Source: Mesorhizobium sp. Root102 (GTDB taxonomy: Bacteria; Pseudomonadota; Alphaproteobacteria; Rhizobiales; Rhizobiaceae). From it: 64,000 nt of DNA. Location: assembly GCF_001425625.1 (NCBI RefSeq), contig NZ_LMCP01000045.1, forward strand, positions 854 to 64,853, written 5' to 3'. Position numbers and translations under genes: made by a program. The notes below the pieces were generated by a model. The model made no database searches. It saw nothing but the letters and a program-made list of their open reading frames with translations, and was not told where the DNA came from. Shown in pieces: positions 34,044-43,203 of this stretch; the first letter of the stretch is position 1; every line of letters begins with the position of its first letter.

Positions 34044-35132
34044 CTACCCTACCGCGCCGAGCGAGGCCCTGTCAGCAGCCTGCAGGCGCGCCGTGGCCGC
34101 CAGGAGATCGGTCTGGGTGATCAGCCCGAGAATCCGCTTGTCGTCGTCGACGATGATCACCGCATGGTTGCGGCCGTCGGTGAGCACGGGCAGCAGGCCC
34201 ATGGCGGTGAAACCGGCGGCGGCTGTCGCCGCGGGCGATATCACGGATCCAACCGTGCCGAAGGCCTGGGTCAGTTCCCGCAATCCGACGGTACCTGCCA
34301 GCCTTGCCTCGGCGTTGACGACCGGCAAGGTACGGATGTTGTGGTCAAGCAGCAATTGGCGCGCCGCATCAGTGGAGGTGCGGGTGTCGACCGAGATCAC
34401 ATCGCGCGACATGATGTCCTCGCACAGAAGGGTCTTGTGCGCGCGCAACATCGCCTGCAATTCGACTTGCCGCAGCAGTCGGTCGAGATCGTTGCGATCG
34501 ATATCGAATGTCTCATCGAGTGCGCCAAGTGCTGCATCGATGTCTTCGGACTGAAAGCCGACGCGCGACTGTGCCGGCGGATCGACGGTGCCGTGGCTGT
34601 TCGCCGGTGCTGCAACCGGCACATGCGGATAGTTGCGCCGGGCCAGTCTATGGAAACCGTAGCCAAGCGCCACCAGCAGGATCGAGTTCAGCGCCACCGG
34701 CACGAATGGAAACAGGAAGCCGGCGCTGATGACCGCAGGCCCACCCAACACCGCGGTCAAGGCGGCGGCCCCGCCCGGCGGATGCAGGCAGCGCGTGAAC
34801 GACATGGCGGCGATGGCCAGTGCCACCGCGATGCCGGTGGCAAGCGCGGTTTCTTGTATGAAATGCGCGACGATCACCCCGACCAGTGCCGATATCGTGT
34901 TGCCGCCGATGATCGACCATGGCTGCGCCAGCGGGCTGGCCGGCACGGCGAACAGGAGCACCGCCGACGCCCCCATCGGCGCCACCAGCAACGGCACGTG
35001 CGGGCCGTTGCCGAGCACCAGACCGCCGATCACGCCGGTCAACGCGATGCCGATCGTCGCGCCGATGCAGGCGATGATGCGCTCGCGCAGCGTCGCGCCG
35101 GCAAGAATGGGAACAAAAAGGCGGAAAGCCAT
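34044..35132 (-). CDS. HPP family membrane protein with two CBS domains
   Basis: A 362-residue protein from the ATG at 35132 (a GTG at 35186 would add 18 residues). The N-terminal 160 residues form four or more membrane segments with the HPP motif in FTRCLHPPGGAAALTAVLGG, the domain recently linked to nitrite transport in cyanobacteria and chloroplasts. The C-terminal part has two CBS domains (IMSRDVISVDTRTSTDAARQ, LLPVLTDGRNHAVIIVDDD), which bind adenine nucleotides. Transport gated by energy status is inference. It lies upstream of the sigma-factor gene on the same strand. Confidence 0.87.
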   Translation of the reverse strand: MAFRLFVPILAGATLRERIIACIGATIGIALTGVIGGLVLGNGPHVPLLVAPMGASAVLLFAVPASPLAQPWSIIGGNTISALVGVIVAHFIQETALATGIAVALAIAAMSFTRCLHPPGGAAALTAVLGGPAVISAGFLFPFVPVALNSILLVALGYGFHRLARRNYPHVPVAAPANSHGTVDPPAQSRVGFQSEDIDAALGALDETFDIDRNDLDRLLRQVELQAMLRAHKTLLCEDIMSRDVISVDTRTSTDAARQLLLDHNIRTLPVVNAEARLAGTVGLRELTQAFGTVGSVISPAATAAAGFTAMGLLPVLTDGRNHAVIIVDDDKRILGLITQTDLLAATARLQAADRASLGAVG

Positions 35133-35383
35133 GACGTCGAAAACTCTGCCGGTAGTCAGGGGAAGTAGAAACCGCGATGATCGCACCGCAATGGCGCGAC
35201 CTCGTGGAATTTGAAAGCCAAATTGATCCGCGAGGCCGCGGTTTGTGGGAATAGAATTCCGCTATGTTGCGGCTGCATCCTCGCGGCGGCATGCGGGTTC
35301 CGTATCGCGATGCACGTGTTTCACCAGTCTTTCGAGATGCTTGCGCCGGTCAGCTGAATCAGTTTGGCGGGTGGTCTGATCCT

Positions 35384-36568
35384 TCAGGCAGCCGCCGCGG
35401 CGGTCAGGCCGCGCGAAATGTCGGCCTTCAGGTCGTCGACATCCTCGAGGCCAATCTGCAGGCGGATCAACGGTCCCTCATAGGGCGCTTTTGCAACAAC
35501 GCGGTCGCCAAGCCAGACGGGTACGGCAAGGCTCTCATAACCACCCCAGGAATAGCCGAGGCCGAAGATCCGCAGCGCGTCGAGGAAGGCGTGCTGCTGC
35601 TTCTGGCCGCCGCCGGCAAGCACGATTGAAAAGATGCCGCTCGAGCCGGAGAAGTCGCGCTTCCACAGATCGTGGTCCGGGTGGCTGGGAAGGGCAGGGT
35701 GGAGCACGCGCGCCACGCCTTTCTGGCCCTCGAGCCAGGAGGCGATGGCAAGCGTGCTGCGCTGGTGGTGCTCCAGGCGCACGCCCATGCTGCGCAAGCC
35801 GCGCAGCACCTGGTAGACGTCGTCTGGTCCGGCGCAGCAGCCAAGCGTGCAGAAGCTTTCGTAAAGATGCTTCCAGCAGCTCTCATTGGCCGACACCGTG
35901 CCAAGCAGCACGTCGGAATGGCCGGCCGGATACTTCGTCGCCGCATGGATCGAGATGTCGACACCGTGGTCGAGCGGACGGAAATAAAGCGGCGTCGCCC
36001 AGGTATTGTCCATCATGACGATGGCGCCCGCGGCGTGCGCCGCCTTGACGATGGCCGGGATGTCCTGCACCTCGAATGTGTTGGACGCTGGCGATTCCGT
36101 GAACACCACCTTGGTGTTGGGCTTGATCAACGCGGCAATACCGGCACCGAGATCGGGGGCGTAGTACTCGACCTCGACACCCAGCCGCTTCAGCATCGTG
36201 TCTGCGAAGTTGCGGGTCGGATGATAGACGGTATCGACGATCAGCAGATGGTCGCCGGCCGAGACGAAGGCGAGCAGCGGCACCGTCACCGCCGCAAGAC
36301 CCGACGGCACCAGGATCGTGCCGGCCGAGCCTTCCAGCACGTCTATGGCGTCGGCAAGGGCATCGGTCGTCGGTGTGCCGCGCGTGCCGTAAGTGTATTT
36401 CTGGCTGCGTGCCGCCATCGACGCCGCGTCACGATAAAGCACGGTCGAGGCATGCACCACCGGCGGATTGACGAAGCCGAAATAGTCATGCGGATTGTTG
36501 CCCGAATGGGCGAGCCGCGTGTTGATGCCCATCCCGCCGCTAAAGTGCTCGCTGCCGTCTTTCGCCAT
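35384..36568 (-). CDS. metC: Cys/Met metabolism PLP-dependent enzyme (cystathionine beta-lyase type)
   Basis: A 394-residue trans-sulfuration enzyme from the ATG at 36568. Visible features are NTRLAHSGNNPHDYFGFVNP, YGTRGTPTTDALADAI, SGLAAVTVPLLAF, DNTWATP with the PLP-contacting Asp, and the Schiff-base Lys in IHAATKYPAGHSD. MetC-type enzymes cleave cystathionine to homocysteine, pyruvate and ammonia. A substrate assignment within the family cannot be proven by reading, so the symbol is tentative. The gene stands alone. Confidence 0.88.
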   Translation of the reverse strand: MAKDGSEHFSGGMGINTRLAHSGNNPHDYFGFVNPPVVHASTVLYRDAASMAARSQKYTYGTRGTPTTDALADAIDVLEGSAGTILVPSGLAAVTVPLLAFVSAGDHLLIVDTVYHPTRNFADTMLKRLGVEVEYYAPDLGAGIAALIKPNTKVVFTESPASNTFEVQDIPAIVKAAHAAGAIVMMDNTWATPLYFRPLDHGVDISIHAATKYPAGHSDVLLGTVSANESCWKHLYESFCTLGCCAGPDDVYQVLRGLRSMGVRLEHHQRSTLAIASWLEGQKGVARVLHPALPSHPDHDLWKRDFSGSSGIFSIVLAGGGQKQQHAFLDALRIFGLGYSWGGYESLAVPVWLGDRVVAKAPYEGPLIRLQIGLEDVDDLKADISRGLTAAAAA

Positions 36569-36912
36569 TCTGCGTCGCCTTGTTTGACAAGCCGCTAGCC
36601 ATAGTGCGGCGCCATGGACCGTGCAACAGCCACCGTCCGCCAGGAGATGGACTTCGAATATGCCAATTCGTCGCGGTAAAAGGCGGCCATGCGGCTGCGG
36701 CATGACCCCCGCGGTGCAGTGTCGGCGCTGCGCCAGTCTCCGCCGATCGGCCTATTGTAGGCGGCGGGGAAAGGTATATGGTTTATGGCTAATATTAATC
36801 GCCGGATTGCTTCGATCAGATGCTGCCGGATGGTTGTTGCCGGTTGACCTTCTGGTCCTCCACGATCCGGATGGCGCTCACGAAGCGTGAGCGCGGCAAG
36901 GGGAGGAATGCC
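36569..36912. other. Intergenic region upstream of the DUF1326 gene
   Basis: No credible gene. AT-rich bases around 36774-36803 (TATATGG, then TTAATCGCC) are the likeliest place for a promoter. GGGAGG at 36901-36906 is the ribosome site for the ATG at 36913. Confidence 0.4.
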
Positions 36913-37548
36913 ATGCCCGACGTCAAATGGACAATGAAGGCGCGCGAATTCACCAACTGCAACTGCGCCTATGGCTGCCCGTGCCAGTTCAACGCCATGC
37001 CGACATACGGATTCTGCCAGGCGGTCGCTGGCATGGAAATCGAGAGCGGCCATCACGGCGACACCAAGCTCGACGGATTGCGGTTCGTCGGGATTTTCCG
37101 TTGGCCCGGCGCGATACACCAGGGCAAGGGCGAAGCCGCGGTGGTTATCGACGAGAGGGCGACCGAAGCCCAGCGTGGAGCACTGCTTCGCATATTGGGC
37201 GGTCTGGACACCGAACCAGGTGCAACGATATTCCAGGTCTTTTCGACCACGCTGGAGAAATTCCACGATCCGATCTTTGCCCCGATCGAATTGAAGGTCG
37301 ACGTCGACGCGCGAACCGGGAGGCTGCACATCAAGGGCGTAACCGACGGCCATGGCGAGCCGATCAAGAATCCGGTCACCGGCGCCGAGCACCGGGCGCG
37401 CATCGACCTGCCGCACGGCTTCGAATACGCGATCGCCGAAGTCGGACGTGGCTGGACCAAGGCGACGGGCCCGATCAAGTTCGAGTTGGCCGATACGCAC
37501 AGCCATTTCGCCAATCTGCATCTCACGCAGAGCGGCATCGTGCATTGA
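36913..37548 (+). CDS. DUF1326 domain protein
   Basis: A 211-residue soluble protein covering a whole DUF1326 domain. It begins KAREFTNCNCAYGCPCQFNA, with the conserved clustered cysteines CNC...CPC that suggest metal binding, and continues GLRFVGIFRWPGAIHQGKGE. I chose the ATG at 36913 with GGGAGG before it. The next gene, a DUF2182 membrane protein, starts 10 bases later. The two families are often neighbours and probably work together, but their role is not known. Confidence 0.88.
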   Translation: MPDVKWTMKAREFTNCNCAYGCPCQFNAMPTYGFCQAVAGMEIESGHHGDTKLDGLRFVGIFRWPGAIHQGKGEAAVVIDERATEAQRGALLRILGGLDTEPGATIFQVFSTTLEKFHDPIFAPIELKVDVDARTGRLHIKGVTDGHGEPIKNPVTGAEHRARIDLPHGFEYAIAEVGRGWTKATGPIKFELADTHSHFANLHLTQSGIVH

Positions 37549-37557
37549 CCTGATTCA

Positions 37558-38388
37558 ATGGGCGACACGGCCCTCGAGGCGTTGCTGCGGCGCGACCGCG
37601 CGGTCGTAACGGCCGCGCTCGTCGTGATTGCCGCGCTCGCCTGGGCCTATGTGCTGTGGCTCACCGCCGACATGGTCATGCCTGGTTCTCCCGTACCGGA
37701 CAGCACAGGCGGCGACATGGCCGGAATGGACATGGGCGCCACCGTGGCGCCTGGTTTCCGGTCCTGGTCATCGGCCGATTTCGCTTTCATCTTCACAATG
37801 TGGACGGTGATGATGGTCGGGATGATGACGCCCTCGGTCGCGCCGATGTTGCTGCTCTATGCCGGCGTCGGTCGCAAGGCGCGGGCGGATGGCCGGCCCA
37901 TCGCTTCGACGGGATGGTTTTTTGCCGGCTATCTCGCCGTCTGGGTCGTCTTCAGCGTCCTGGCGACCGGTGCTCAATGGCTGCTCGCCCGTCTCGCCTT
38001 GCTCGATCCTTCGATGGCGACCGGAAGCGCGATCCTCGGTGGCCTCGTCCTGATCGCCGCCGGTCTCTATCAATGGACGCCGATGAAGGGAGTCTGCCTG
38101 CGCCAATGTCAGTCGCCGATCGCGTTCCTGGTGAGCCATGGCGGGTTCCGCTCCGCTCCGCTCGGCGCGCTTCGGCTCGGCATCGATCACGGCGCCTATT
38201 GTCTGGGTTGCTGCTGGGCGCTGATGGCTCTGCTGTTCGTCGGCGGCGTCATGAACGTGCTGTGGATCGCCGGCATCGCCATCCTTGTTCTCCTGGAGAA
38301 GACAGTCCCGACCGGACAGTTGATTCCGCGCGTCTCCGGCGCGTTGATGGCTGCGATCGGCGCCTGGCTCGTCCTTCGAGCTCTTTGA
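37558..38388 (+). CDS. DUF2182 integral membrane metal-binding protein
   Basis: A 276-residue membrane protein with about seven hydrophobic segments. It carries a Met/Asp-rich periplasmic loop (GGDMAGMDMGATV, residues 51-63) and the family signature MWTVMMVGMMTPSVAPMLLL. CLRQCQSPIAFL and DHGAYCLGCCWALM are cysteine-containing conserved blocks. The methionine-rich loop and cysteines suggest copper or another soft metal. It is the partner of the DUF1326 gene just upstream. Confidence 0.88.
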   Translation: MGDTALEALLRRDRAVVTAALVVIAALAWAYVLWLTADMVMPGSPVPDSTGGDMAGMDMGATVAPGFRSWSSADFAFIFTMWTVMMVGMMTPSVAPMLLLYAGVGRKARADGRPIASTGWFFAGYLAVWVVFSVLATGAQWLLARLALLDPSMATGSAILGGLVLIAAGLYQWTPMKGVCLRQCQSPIAFLVSHGGFRSAPLGALRLGIDHGAYCLGCCWALMALLFVGGVMNVLWIAGIAILVLLEKTVPTGQLIPRVSGALMAAIGAWLVLRAL

Positions 38389-38818
38389 GAACAGTCCTTG
38401 TCTCCGGGCGGTATTGGCCTGCAACCACCCGGCAACCAACAGATGACAGTCTTTGGACATGGCAATTCATTGCCCATTGAGGTCAATAACGCCGAGGTGT
38501 TGCCTGGGATGGATTTCGCTGCCGCGGCCCTCATTTGTGTTGAACGAGCATTGCCGCCTTTATTTGCGCTCCTGACCAAATCGCGGGCGCGTTTGTCTGT
38601 AAATCAGGCATTTACGGCAATCGGTTTTCAAACTCTTTCGGTTTCGGTCATTTCCCTTGACCTCACGGGAATTATCGCCTTCGATGACATTTGTGAATGG
38701 GAGGCAGCGCGTCGGTTACGATGCGGGGGTTCCGGGAATGGGCCGGAATGGGAGCTGCGTTCACATGGGAAAAAGATCGGGGTTTGCCCTGAAAAACAGA
38801 GAAAAGGGTCTGTGGGTC
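38389..38818. other. Intergenic region upstream of aapJ
   Basis: A 430-base stretch without a credible gene; it should hold the aap promoter. The base composition falls (runs such as TTTATTTG and AAATCAGG) between about 38540 and 38690, as expected of a regulatory region. An imperfect sigma-54-like match at 38460 has the wrong spacing. Confidence 0.4.
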
Positions 38819-39847
38819 ATGAAACATATTGCTATCGGCATTCTTGGCGCCGCCACGCTTGGGTTGGTGGCGTCGGCCGCGTCGGCAGGCACGCTTGACA
38901 CCGTCAAGGCGAAGGGCTTCATCCAGTGCGGCGTCTCGACCGGCCTGGCCGGCTTCTCGGCGCCGGACGACAAGGGTGACTGGCAAGGCATCGATGCGGA
39001 TTTCTGCCGCGCTGTCGCGGCCGCCGTCTTTGGCGACGGTACCAAGGTCAAGTTCACGCCGCTCAGCGCCAAGGAGCGTTTCACCGCGCTGCAGTCCGGC
39101 GAGGTCGACATCCTGTCGCGCAACACCACCTGGACGATCAACCGCGACACGGCACTTGGCCTGAACTTCATCGGCGTCACCTACTATGACGGCCAGGGTT
39201 TCATGATCAACGCCAAGAAGCTGCCGGGCGTCAATTCCGCGCTGCAGCTTTCCGGCGCCGCCGTCTGCGTGCAGAGCGGCACGACGACCGAGCTAAACCT
39301 CGCCGACTACTTCAAGGCCAACAAGATGGAGTACAATCCGGTCGTCTTCGAAAAGCTGGAAGAGGTCAACGCCGCCTATGACGCCGGCCGCTGCGACGTC
39401 TACACCACCGATCAGTCGGGTCTCTACGGCATCCGCCTGACGCTGGGATCGCCGGCCGACCACGTCGTGCTGCCCGAGATCATCTCCAAGGAGCCGCTCG
39501 GACCGGCCGTTCGCCAGGGCGACGACCAGTGGTACCACATCGTCAAGTGGACCTATTTCGCGCTGCTCGACGCTGAGGAACTCGGCATCACCAAGGCCAA
39601 TGTCGACGAAATGAAGAACTCCGCCAGCCCGGAAATCAAGCGCGTGCTCGGCCAGGAAGCCGATACCAAGATCGGCACCGATCTCGGCGTCTCCAATGAC
39701 TGGGTGGTCAACATCGTCAAGGCCGTCGGCAATTACGGAGAAATGTTCGAGCGCAATGTCGGTTCGGGCAGCCCCCTGAAGATCGCGCGTGGCATCAACG
39801 CGCTGTGGACCAAGGGCGGCCTGCAATACGGTGCGCCGATCCGCTGA
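38819..39847 (+). CDS. aapJ: General L-amino acid ABC transporter, periplasmic binding protein
   Basis: A 342-residue exported protein. The signal peptide covers residues 1-22 (MKHIAIGILGAATLGLVASA). The mature protein begins GTLDTVKAKGFIQCGVSTGL and has GFSAPDDKGDWQGIDADFCR and the ligand-binding region LSRNTTWTINRDTALGLNF, matching AapJ of rhizobia in length and sequence. It binds a broad range of amino acids for AapQMP. It heads the aapJQMP operon, and a strong hairpin separates it from aapQ. An upstream ATG at 38765 in frame is less likely because it would bury the signal peptide. Confidence 0.93.
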   Translation: MKHIAIGILGAATLGLVASAASAGTLDTVKAKGFIQCGVSTGLAGFSAPDDKGDWQGIDADFCRAVAAAVFGDGTKVKFTPLSAKERFTALQSGEVDILSRNTTWTINRDTALGLNFIGVTYYDGQGFMINAKKLPGVNSALQLSGAAVCVQSGTTTELNLADYFKANKMEYNPVVFEKLEEVNAAYDAGRCDVYTTDQSGLYGIRLTLGSPADHVVLPEIISKEPLGPAVRQGDDQWYHIVKWTYFALLDAEELGITKANVDEMKNSASPEIKRVLGQEADTKIGTDLGVSNDWVVNIVKAVGNYGEMFERNVGSGSPLKIARGINALWTKGGLQYGAPIR

Positions 39848-39859
39848 TCGAAATGTGAT

Positions 39860-39895
39860 CCGGGAGGCAGATCGTCTGCCTCCCGGTTTCTCTTT
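39860..39895 (+). promoter_or_regulatory. Intercistronic hairpin between aapJ and aapQ
   Basis: CCGGGAGGCAGA (39860-39871), loop TCG, then the perfect complement TCTGCCTCCCGG (39875-39886), followed by a T/C-rich stretch TTTCTCTTT. A 12-bp stem directly after the binding-protein gene can act as a partial terminator or protect the aapJ mRNA from 3' decay, giving more binding protein than permease. Confidence 0.75.
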
Positions 39896-39910
39896 CCAGG
39901 GGACGGTCGA

Positions 39911-41098
39911 ATGGCATCGCAGGAAGTTCTTCGCGAGGAGCCCAGCCGCGGTTCCTTCATCAACGATCCGAAGGTCCGGGGTATATTTTTCCAGGCGTTG
40001 GTCGTCGTCGTGCTGGTGGCGGGCGTCTGGTGGATTGCCCACAACGTCATTGCCAACCTGACGCGCCTGCACATCGCTTCGGGCTTCGGCTTCCTCAAGG
40101 GCCGCGCTGGCTTCGACATCAGCGAGAGCGCCATCGCCTATTCGTCGGATTCGACCTATGGCCGCGCCATCTTGGTCGGCTTCCTCAATACTGTCATCGT
40201 CGCCATCGTCGGCATCATCACCGCGACAATCATCGGCTTCATTGTCGGCATTGGCCGGCTTTCGCAGAACTGGCTGATCAGGAAGATCTGCACGGTCTAT
40301 GTCGAGGTGTTCCGCAACATCCCGCCGCTGCTGGTCATCTTCTTCTGGTATTCCGGCGTGCTGGCCGTGCTGCCGGCGCCACGCGACAGCATCAACCTGC
40401 CGTTCGGCTCCTTCCTCAACCAGCGCGGCTTCTATTTTCCACGCGCCGTGTGGGGCGACGGCTCCTGGCTGATCTTCGTCGCTCTGCTTGTCGGCATCGC
40501 CATGGCGTGGTTCGTCGCGCGCAAAGCGCGGCAACGGCAGATGGCGACCGGCCAGCAATTTCCCGTGTTCTGGACGTCCGCCGCGCTGATCGTCGGGCTG
40601 CCGTTGCTCGCCTATGCGCTGAGCGGCTTTCCCCTGACTTTCGACTACCCGAAGCAATCGACGTTCAATCTGACCGGCGGCTTCCAGGTCAGGCCGGAGT
40701 TCCTGTCGCTGTATCTGGCGCTGTCCTGCTATACCGCCGCCTTCATTGCCGAGATCGTACGCGCCGGCATCAGGGGCGTCAGCAAGGGCCAGACGGAAGC
40801 TGCCGGTGCGTTGGGGTTGCGGCCCGGATCGATCCTGCGGCTGGTCGTCGTGCCGCAGGCCATGCGCATCGTCATTCCGCCGCTGACCAGCCAATATCTC
40901 AACCTGACCAAGAACTCGTCGCTCGCCATCGCCATCGGCTATCCGGACCTTACGGCGACCGCCGGTACGGTGCTGAACCAGACCGGTCAGGCTGTCGAGG
41001 GCGTGGTGATCATGATGGTGATTTATCTGGCCATCAGCCTGCTGACCTCGCTTGTGATGAACTGGTTCAACGCCAAAATGGCGCTGGTGGAGAGGTAA
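39911..41098 (+). CDS. aapQ: General L-amino acid ABC transporter permease AapQ
   Basis: A 395-residue permease, near the 400 residues of characterised AapQ. The HAA-type permease core has the EAA loop QTEAAGALGLRPGSILRLVV and VEVFRNIPPLLVIFFWYSGV. Between the first two parts it carries the extra membrane segments and periplasmic loop typical of the Aap/Bzt family (about residues 120-240). GGGGACGG precedes the ATG. It forms a heterodimer with AapM. Confidence 0.93.
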   Translation: MASQEVLREEPSRGSFINDPKVRGIFFQALVVVVLVAGVWWIAHNVIANLTRLHIASGFGFLKGRAGFDISESAIAYSSDSTYGRAILVGFLNTVIVAIVGIITATIIGFIVGIGRLSQNWLIRKICTVYVEVFRNIPPLLVIFFWYSGVLAVLPAPRDSINLPFGSFLNQRGFYFPRAVWGDGSWLIFVALLVGIAMAWFVARKARQRQMATGQQFPVFWTSAALIVGLPLLAYALSGFPLTFDYPKQSTFNLTGGFQVRPEFLSLYLALSCYTAAFIAEIVRAGIRGVSKGQTEAAGALGLRPGSILRLVVVPQAMRIVIPPLTSQYLNLTKNSSLAIAIGYPDLTATAGTVLNQTGQAVEGVVIMMVIYLAISLLTSLVMNWFNAKMALVER

Positions 41099-41102
41099 GG
41101 AC

Positions 41103-42260
41103 ATGCAAGAACATGATATGTCCTGGGTGCGTACCGAAATGGCGCTGGCGCAGCCGGCGCCAGCCGGCGTCACGGGTCTCGGTGCGTGGGTGCGCAAGAA
41201 CCTGATCGCTTCCGCCGGCGACACCATTTTGACCATCGCCGGCATCGCGCTGGTGGCGATGATCCTGCCGCAAATCATCAACTGGGCGTTCATCAACGCT
41301 GTGTGGACGGGAGCGGACCGGACCGTATGCGCCACCGTGGCGCAAGGCGGAATCCAGCCGGATGGCTGGACCGGTGCCTGCTGGGCCTTCGTCAACGCCA
41401 AATTCGGTCAGTTCATGGTCGGGCGCTATCCGATCGAGGAGCGCTGGCGGCCGATCCTGGTCGCCATCCTGTTCGTGGCGCTGCTGGTGCCGATGCTCAT
41501 CCCGAAGGTGCCGCGCAAAGGGCTGAATGCCGTTCTGCTGTTCTTTGCGCTGCCGATCGTCGCCTTCGTCCTCTTGGTCGGCGGCATGTTCGGCCTGCCA
41601 CATGTCGAGACCTCGCTGTGGGGCGGGCTGCTGGTAACGCTCAGCCTGTCCTTCGTCGGTATTGCCGTGTCGCTGCCGCTGGGCATAGTGCTGGCGCTTG
41701 GCCGGCGTTCCAAGATGCCGATCATCAAGACGCTGTGCGTCGTTTTCATCGAGACGGTGCGCGGCATCCCGCTGATCACCGTGTTGTTCTTTGCCAGCGT
41801 CATGCTGCCGCTGTTCCTGCCCGAGGGAGTAAGCTTCGACAAGTTCCTGCGCGCGCTGATCGGCGTGTCGCTGTTTTCCGCCGCCTACATGGCTGAAGTG
41901 GTGCGCGGCGGCCTGCAGGCGATCCCCAAGGGCCAGTATGAAGGTGCCGATTCGCTCGGTCTCGGCTATTGGCAGAAGATGTATTTCATCGTCATGCCGC
42001 AGGCACTGAAATTGGTCATTCCGGGCATCGTCAACACCTTCATCGGCATGTTCAAGGACACCAGCCTGGTCATCATCATTTCGATGTTCGACCTGCTCGG
42101 CATCGTGAAGCAGAACTTCTCCGACCCAAACTGGGCAACAGCGCAGACGGCCAGATCCGGCCTGATCTTCGCGGCCTTCGTCTTCTGGCTGTTCTGTTTC
42201 GGCATGTCGCGCTATTCAATGTTCACCGAACGCCGGCTCGACACCGGCCACAAACGCTAA
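41103..42260 (+). CDS. aapM: General L-amino acid ABC transporter permease AapM
   Basis: A 385-residue permease, starting four bases after aapQ. The HAA-type core has FIETVRGIPLITVLFFASVM and the EAA-like loop QYEGADSLGLGYWQKMYFIV. The long N-terminal part (about residues 1-170) contains extra membrane segments and a cysteine-bearing loop, as in other Aap/Bzt systems. An ATG at 41118 is an alternative start five codons later. Confidence 0.93.
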   Translation: MQEHDMSWVRTEMALAQPAPAGVTGLGAWVRKNLIASAGDTILTIAGIALVAMILPQIINWAFINAVWTGADRTVCATVAQGGIQPDGWTGACWAFVNAKFGQFMVGRYPIEERWRPILVAILFVALLVPMLIPKVPRKGLNAVLLFFALPIVAFVLLVGGMFGLPHVETSLWGGLLVTLSLSFVGIAVSLPLGIVLALGRRSKMPIIKTLCVVFIETVRGIPLITVLFFASVMLPLFLPEGVSFDKFLRALIGVSLFSAAYMAEVVRGGLQAIPKGQYEGADSLGLGYWQKMYFIVMPQALKLVIPGIVNTFIGMFKDTSLVIIISMFDLLGIVKQNFSDPNWATAQTARSGLIFAAFVFWLFCFGMSRYSMFTERRLDTGHKR

Positions 42261-42284
42261 ACAAAAGAACAAGGGGATCCCGTC

Positions 42285-43088
42285 ATGGCCACCGAAAACG
42301 CCGTCAGCGCGGAAGAGATCAAGGTCAACGCCGCCAAGATGCAGATTTCCACCACCGATGTCGCCATCGACATCATCGCCATGCACAAATGGTATGGCGA
42401 ATTCCATGTGCTCAAGGACATCAATCTGAAAGTGATGCGCGGCGAGCGGATCGTCATCTGCGGCCCGTCAGGCTCCGGCAAATCGACAATGATCCGCTGC
42501 ATCAATCGCCTGGAAGAGCACCAGAAGGGCAAGATCATTGTCGACGGCAAGGAGCTGACCAACGATCTCAAGAAGATCGACGAGGTGCGCCGCGAGGTGG
42601 GCATGGTGTTCCAGCACTTCAACCTGTTCCCGCATCTGACCATCCTGGAGAATTGCACGCTGGCGCCGATCTGGGTGCGCAAGACGCCGAAGAAGCAGGC
42701 CGAGGAAATCGCCATGCATTTCCTCAAGCGCGTCAAGATCCCGGAACAGGCCCACAAATATCCCGGTCAGCTGTCCGGCGGCCAGCAGCAGCGCGTGGCG
42801 ATCGCCCGTTCGCTGTGCATGAACCCGCGCATCATGCTGTTCGACGAGCCGACCTCGGCGCTCGATCCGGAAATGATCAAGGAAGTGCTGGAGACGATGG
42901 TTGGCCTTGCCGAAGAAGGCATGACCATGCTGTGCGTCACCCACGAGATGGGCTTTGCCCGCAAGGTCGCCAACCGCGTGATCTTCATGGATCAGGGCCA
43001 GATCGTCGAGCAGAACACGCCGGCCGAGTTCTTCGACCACCCGCGCCACGAGCGCACAAAGCTGTTCCTGTCGCAGATCCTGCACTAG
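42285..43088 (+). CDS. aapP: General L-amino acid ABC transporter ATP-binding protein AapP
   Basis: A 267-residue ATPase: Walker A GPSGSGKSTMIRC, Q-loop FQHFNLFPHLT, signature LSGGQQQRVAIARSL, Walker B IMLFDEPTSALDPE and the H-loop in LCVTHEMGFA. It is the last gene of aapJQMP, 24 bases after aapM, and is followed by a factor-independent terminator. An N-terminal extension of about 30 residues before the ATPase core is normal for AapP. Confidence 0.94.
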   Translation: MATENAVSAEEIKVNAAKMQISTTDVAIDIIAMHKWYGEFHVLKDINLKVMRGERIVICGPSGSGKSTMIRCINRLEEHQKGKIIVDGKELTNDLKKIDEVRREVGMVFQHFNLFPHLTILENCTLAPIWVRKTPKKQAEEIAMHFLKRVKIPEQAHKYPGQLSGGQQQRVAIARSLCMNPRIMLFDEPTSALDPEMIKEVLETMVGLAEEGMTMLCVTHEMGFARKVANRVIFMDQGQIVEQNTPAEFFDHPRHERTKLFLSQILH

Positions 43089-43106
43089 GCCTTCGACGGC
43101 CACGGG

Positions 43107-43137
43107 GAGCCCGGCTGAAACAGTGCCGGGCTCTTTT
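43107..43137 (+). terminator. Rho-independent terminator of the aap operon
   Basis: GAGCCCGGC (43107-43115), 9-base loop, perfect complement GCCGGGCTC (43125-43133), then TTTT. It lies 19 bases after the aapP stop. Confidence 0.9.
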
Positions 43138-43203
43138 GCGTATGGATGAGCAGGAGGGGGGCGGTTTGTGTTGCGCCGGGGCGCGTTTGCAGGGCCGTCA
43201 TTC

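Noticed and set aside
38460..38474. Sigma-54-like element TGGCAATTCATTGCC upstream of aapJ
   Set aside because: The GG to GC spacing is 9 instead of 10 bases and it lies about 350 bases from the start codon.
39293..41401. 702-residue open frame antisense to aapJ and aapQ
   Set aside because: Third-position GC of the real genes removes stops from the opposite strand; composition is His/Asp/Arg-rich and crosses two genes and a hairpin.
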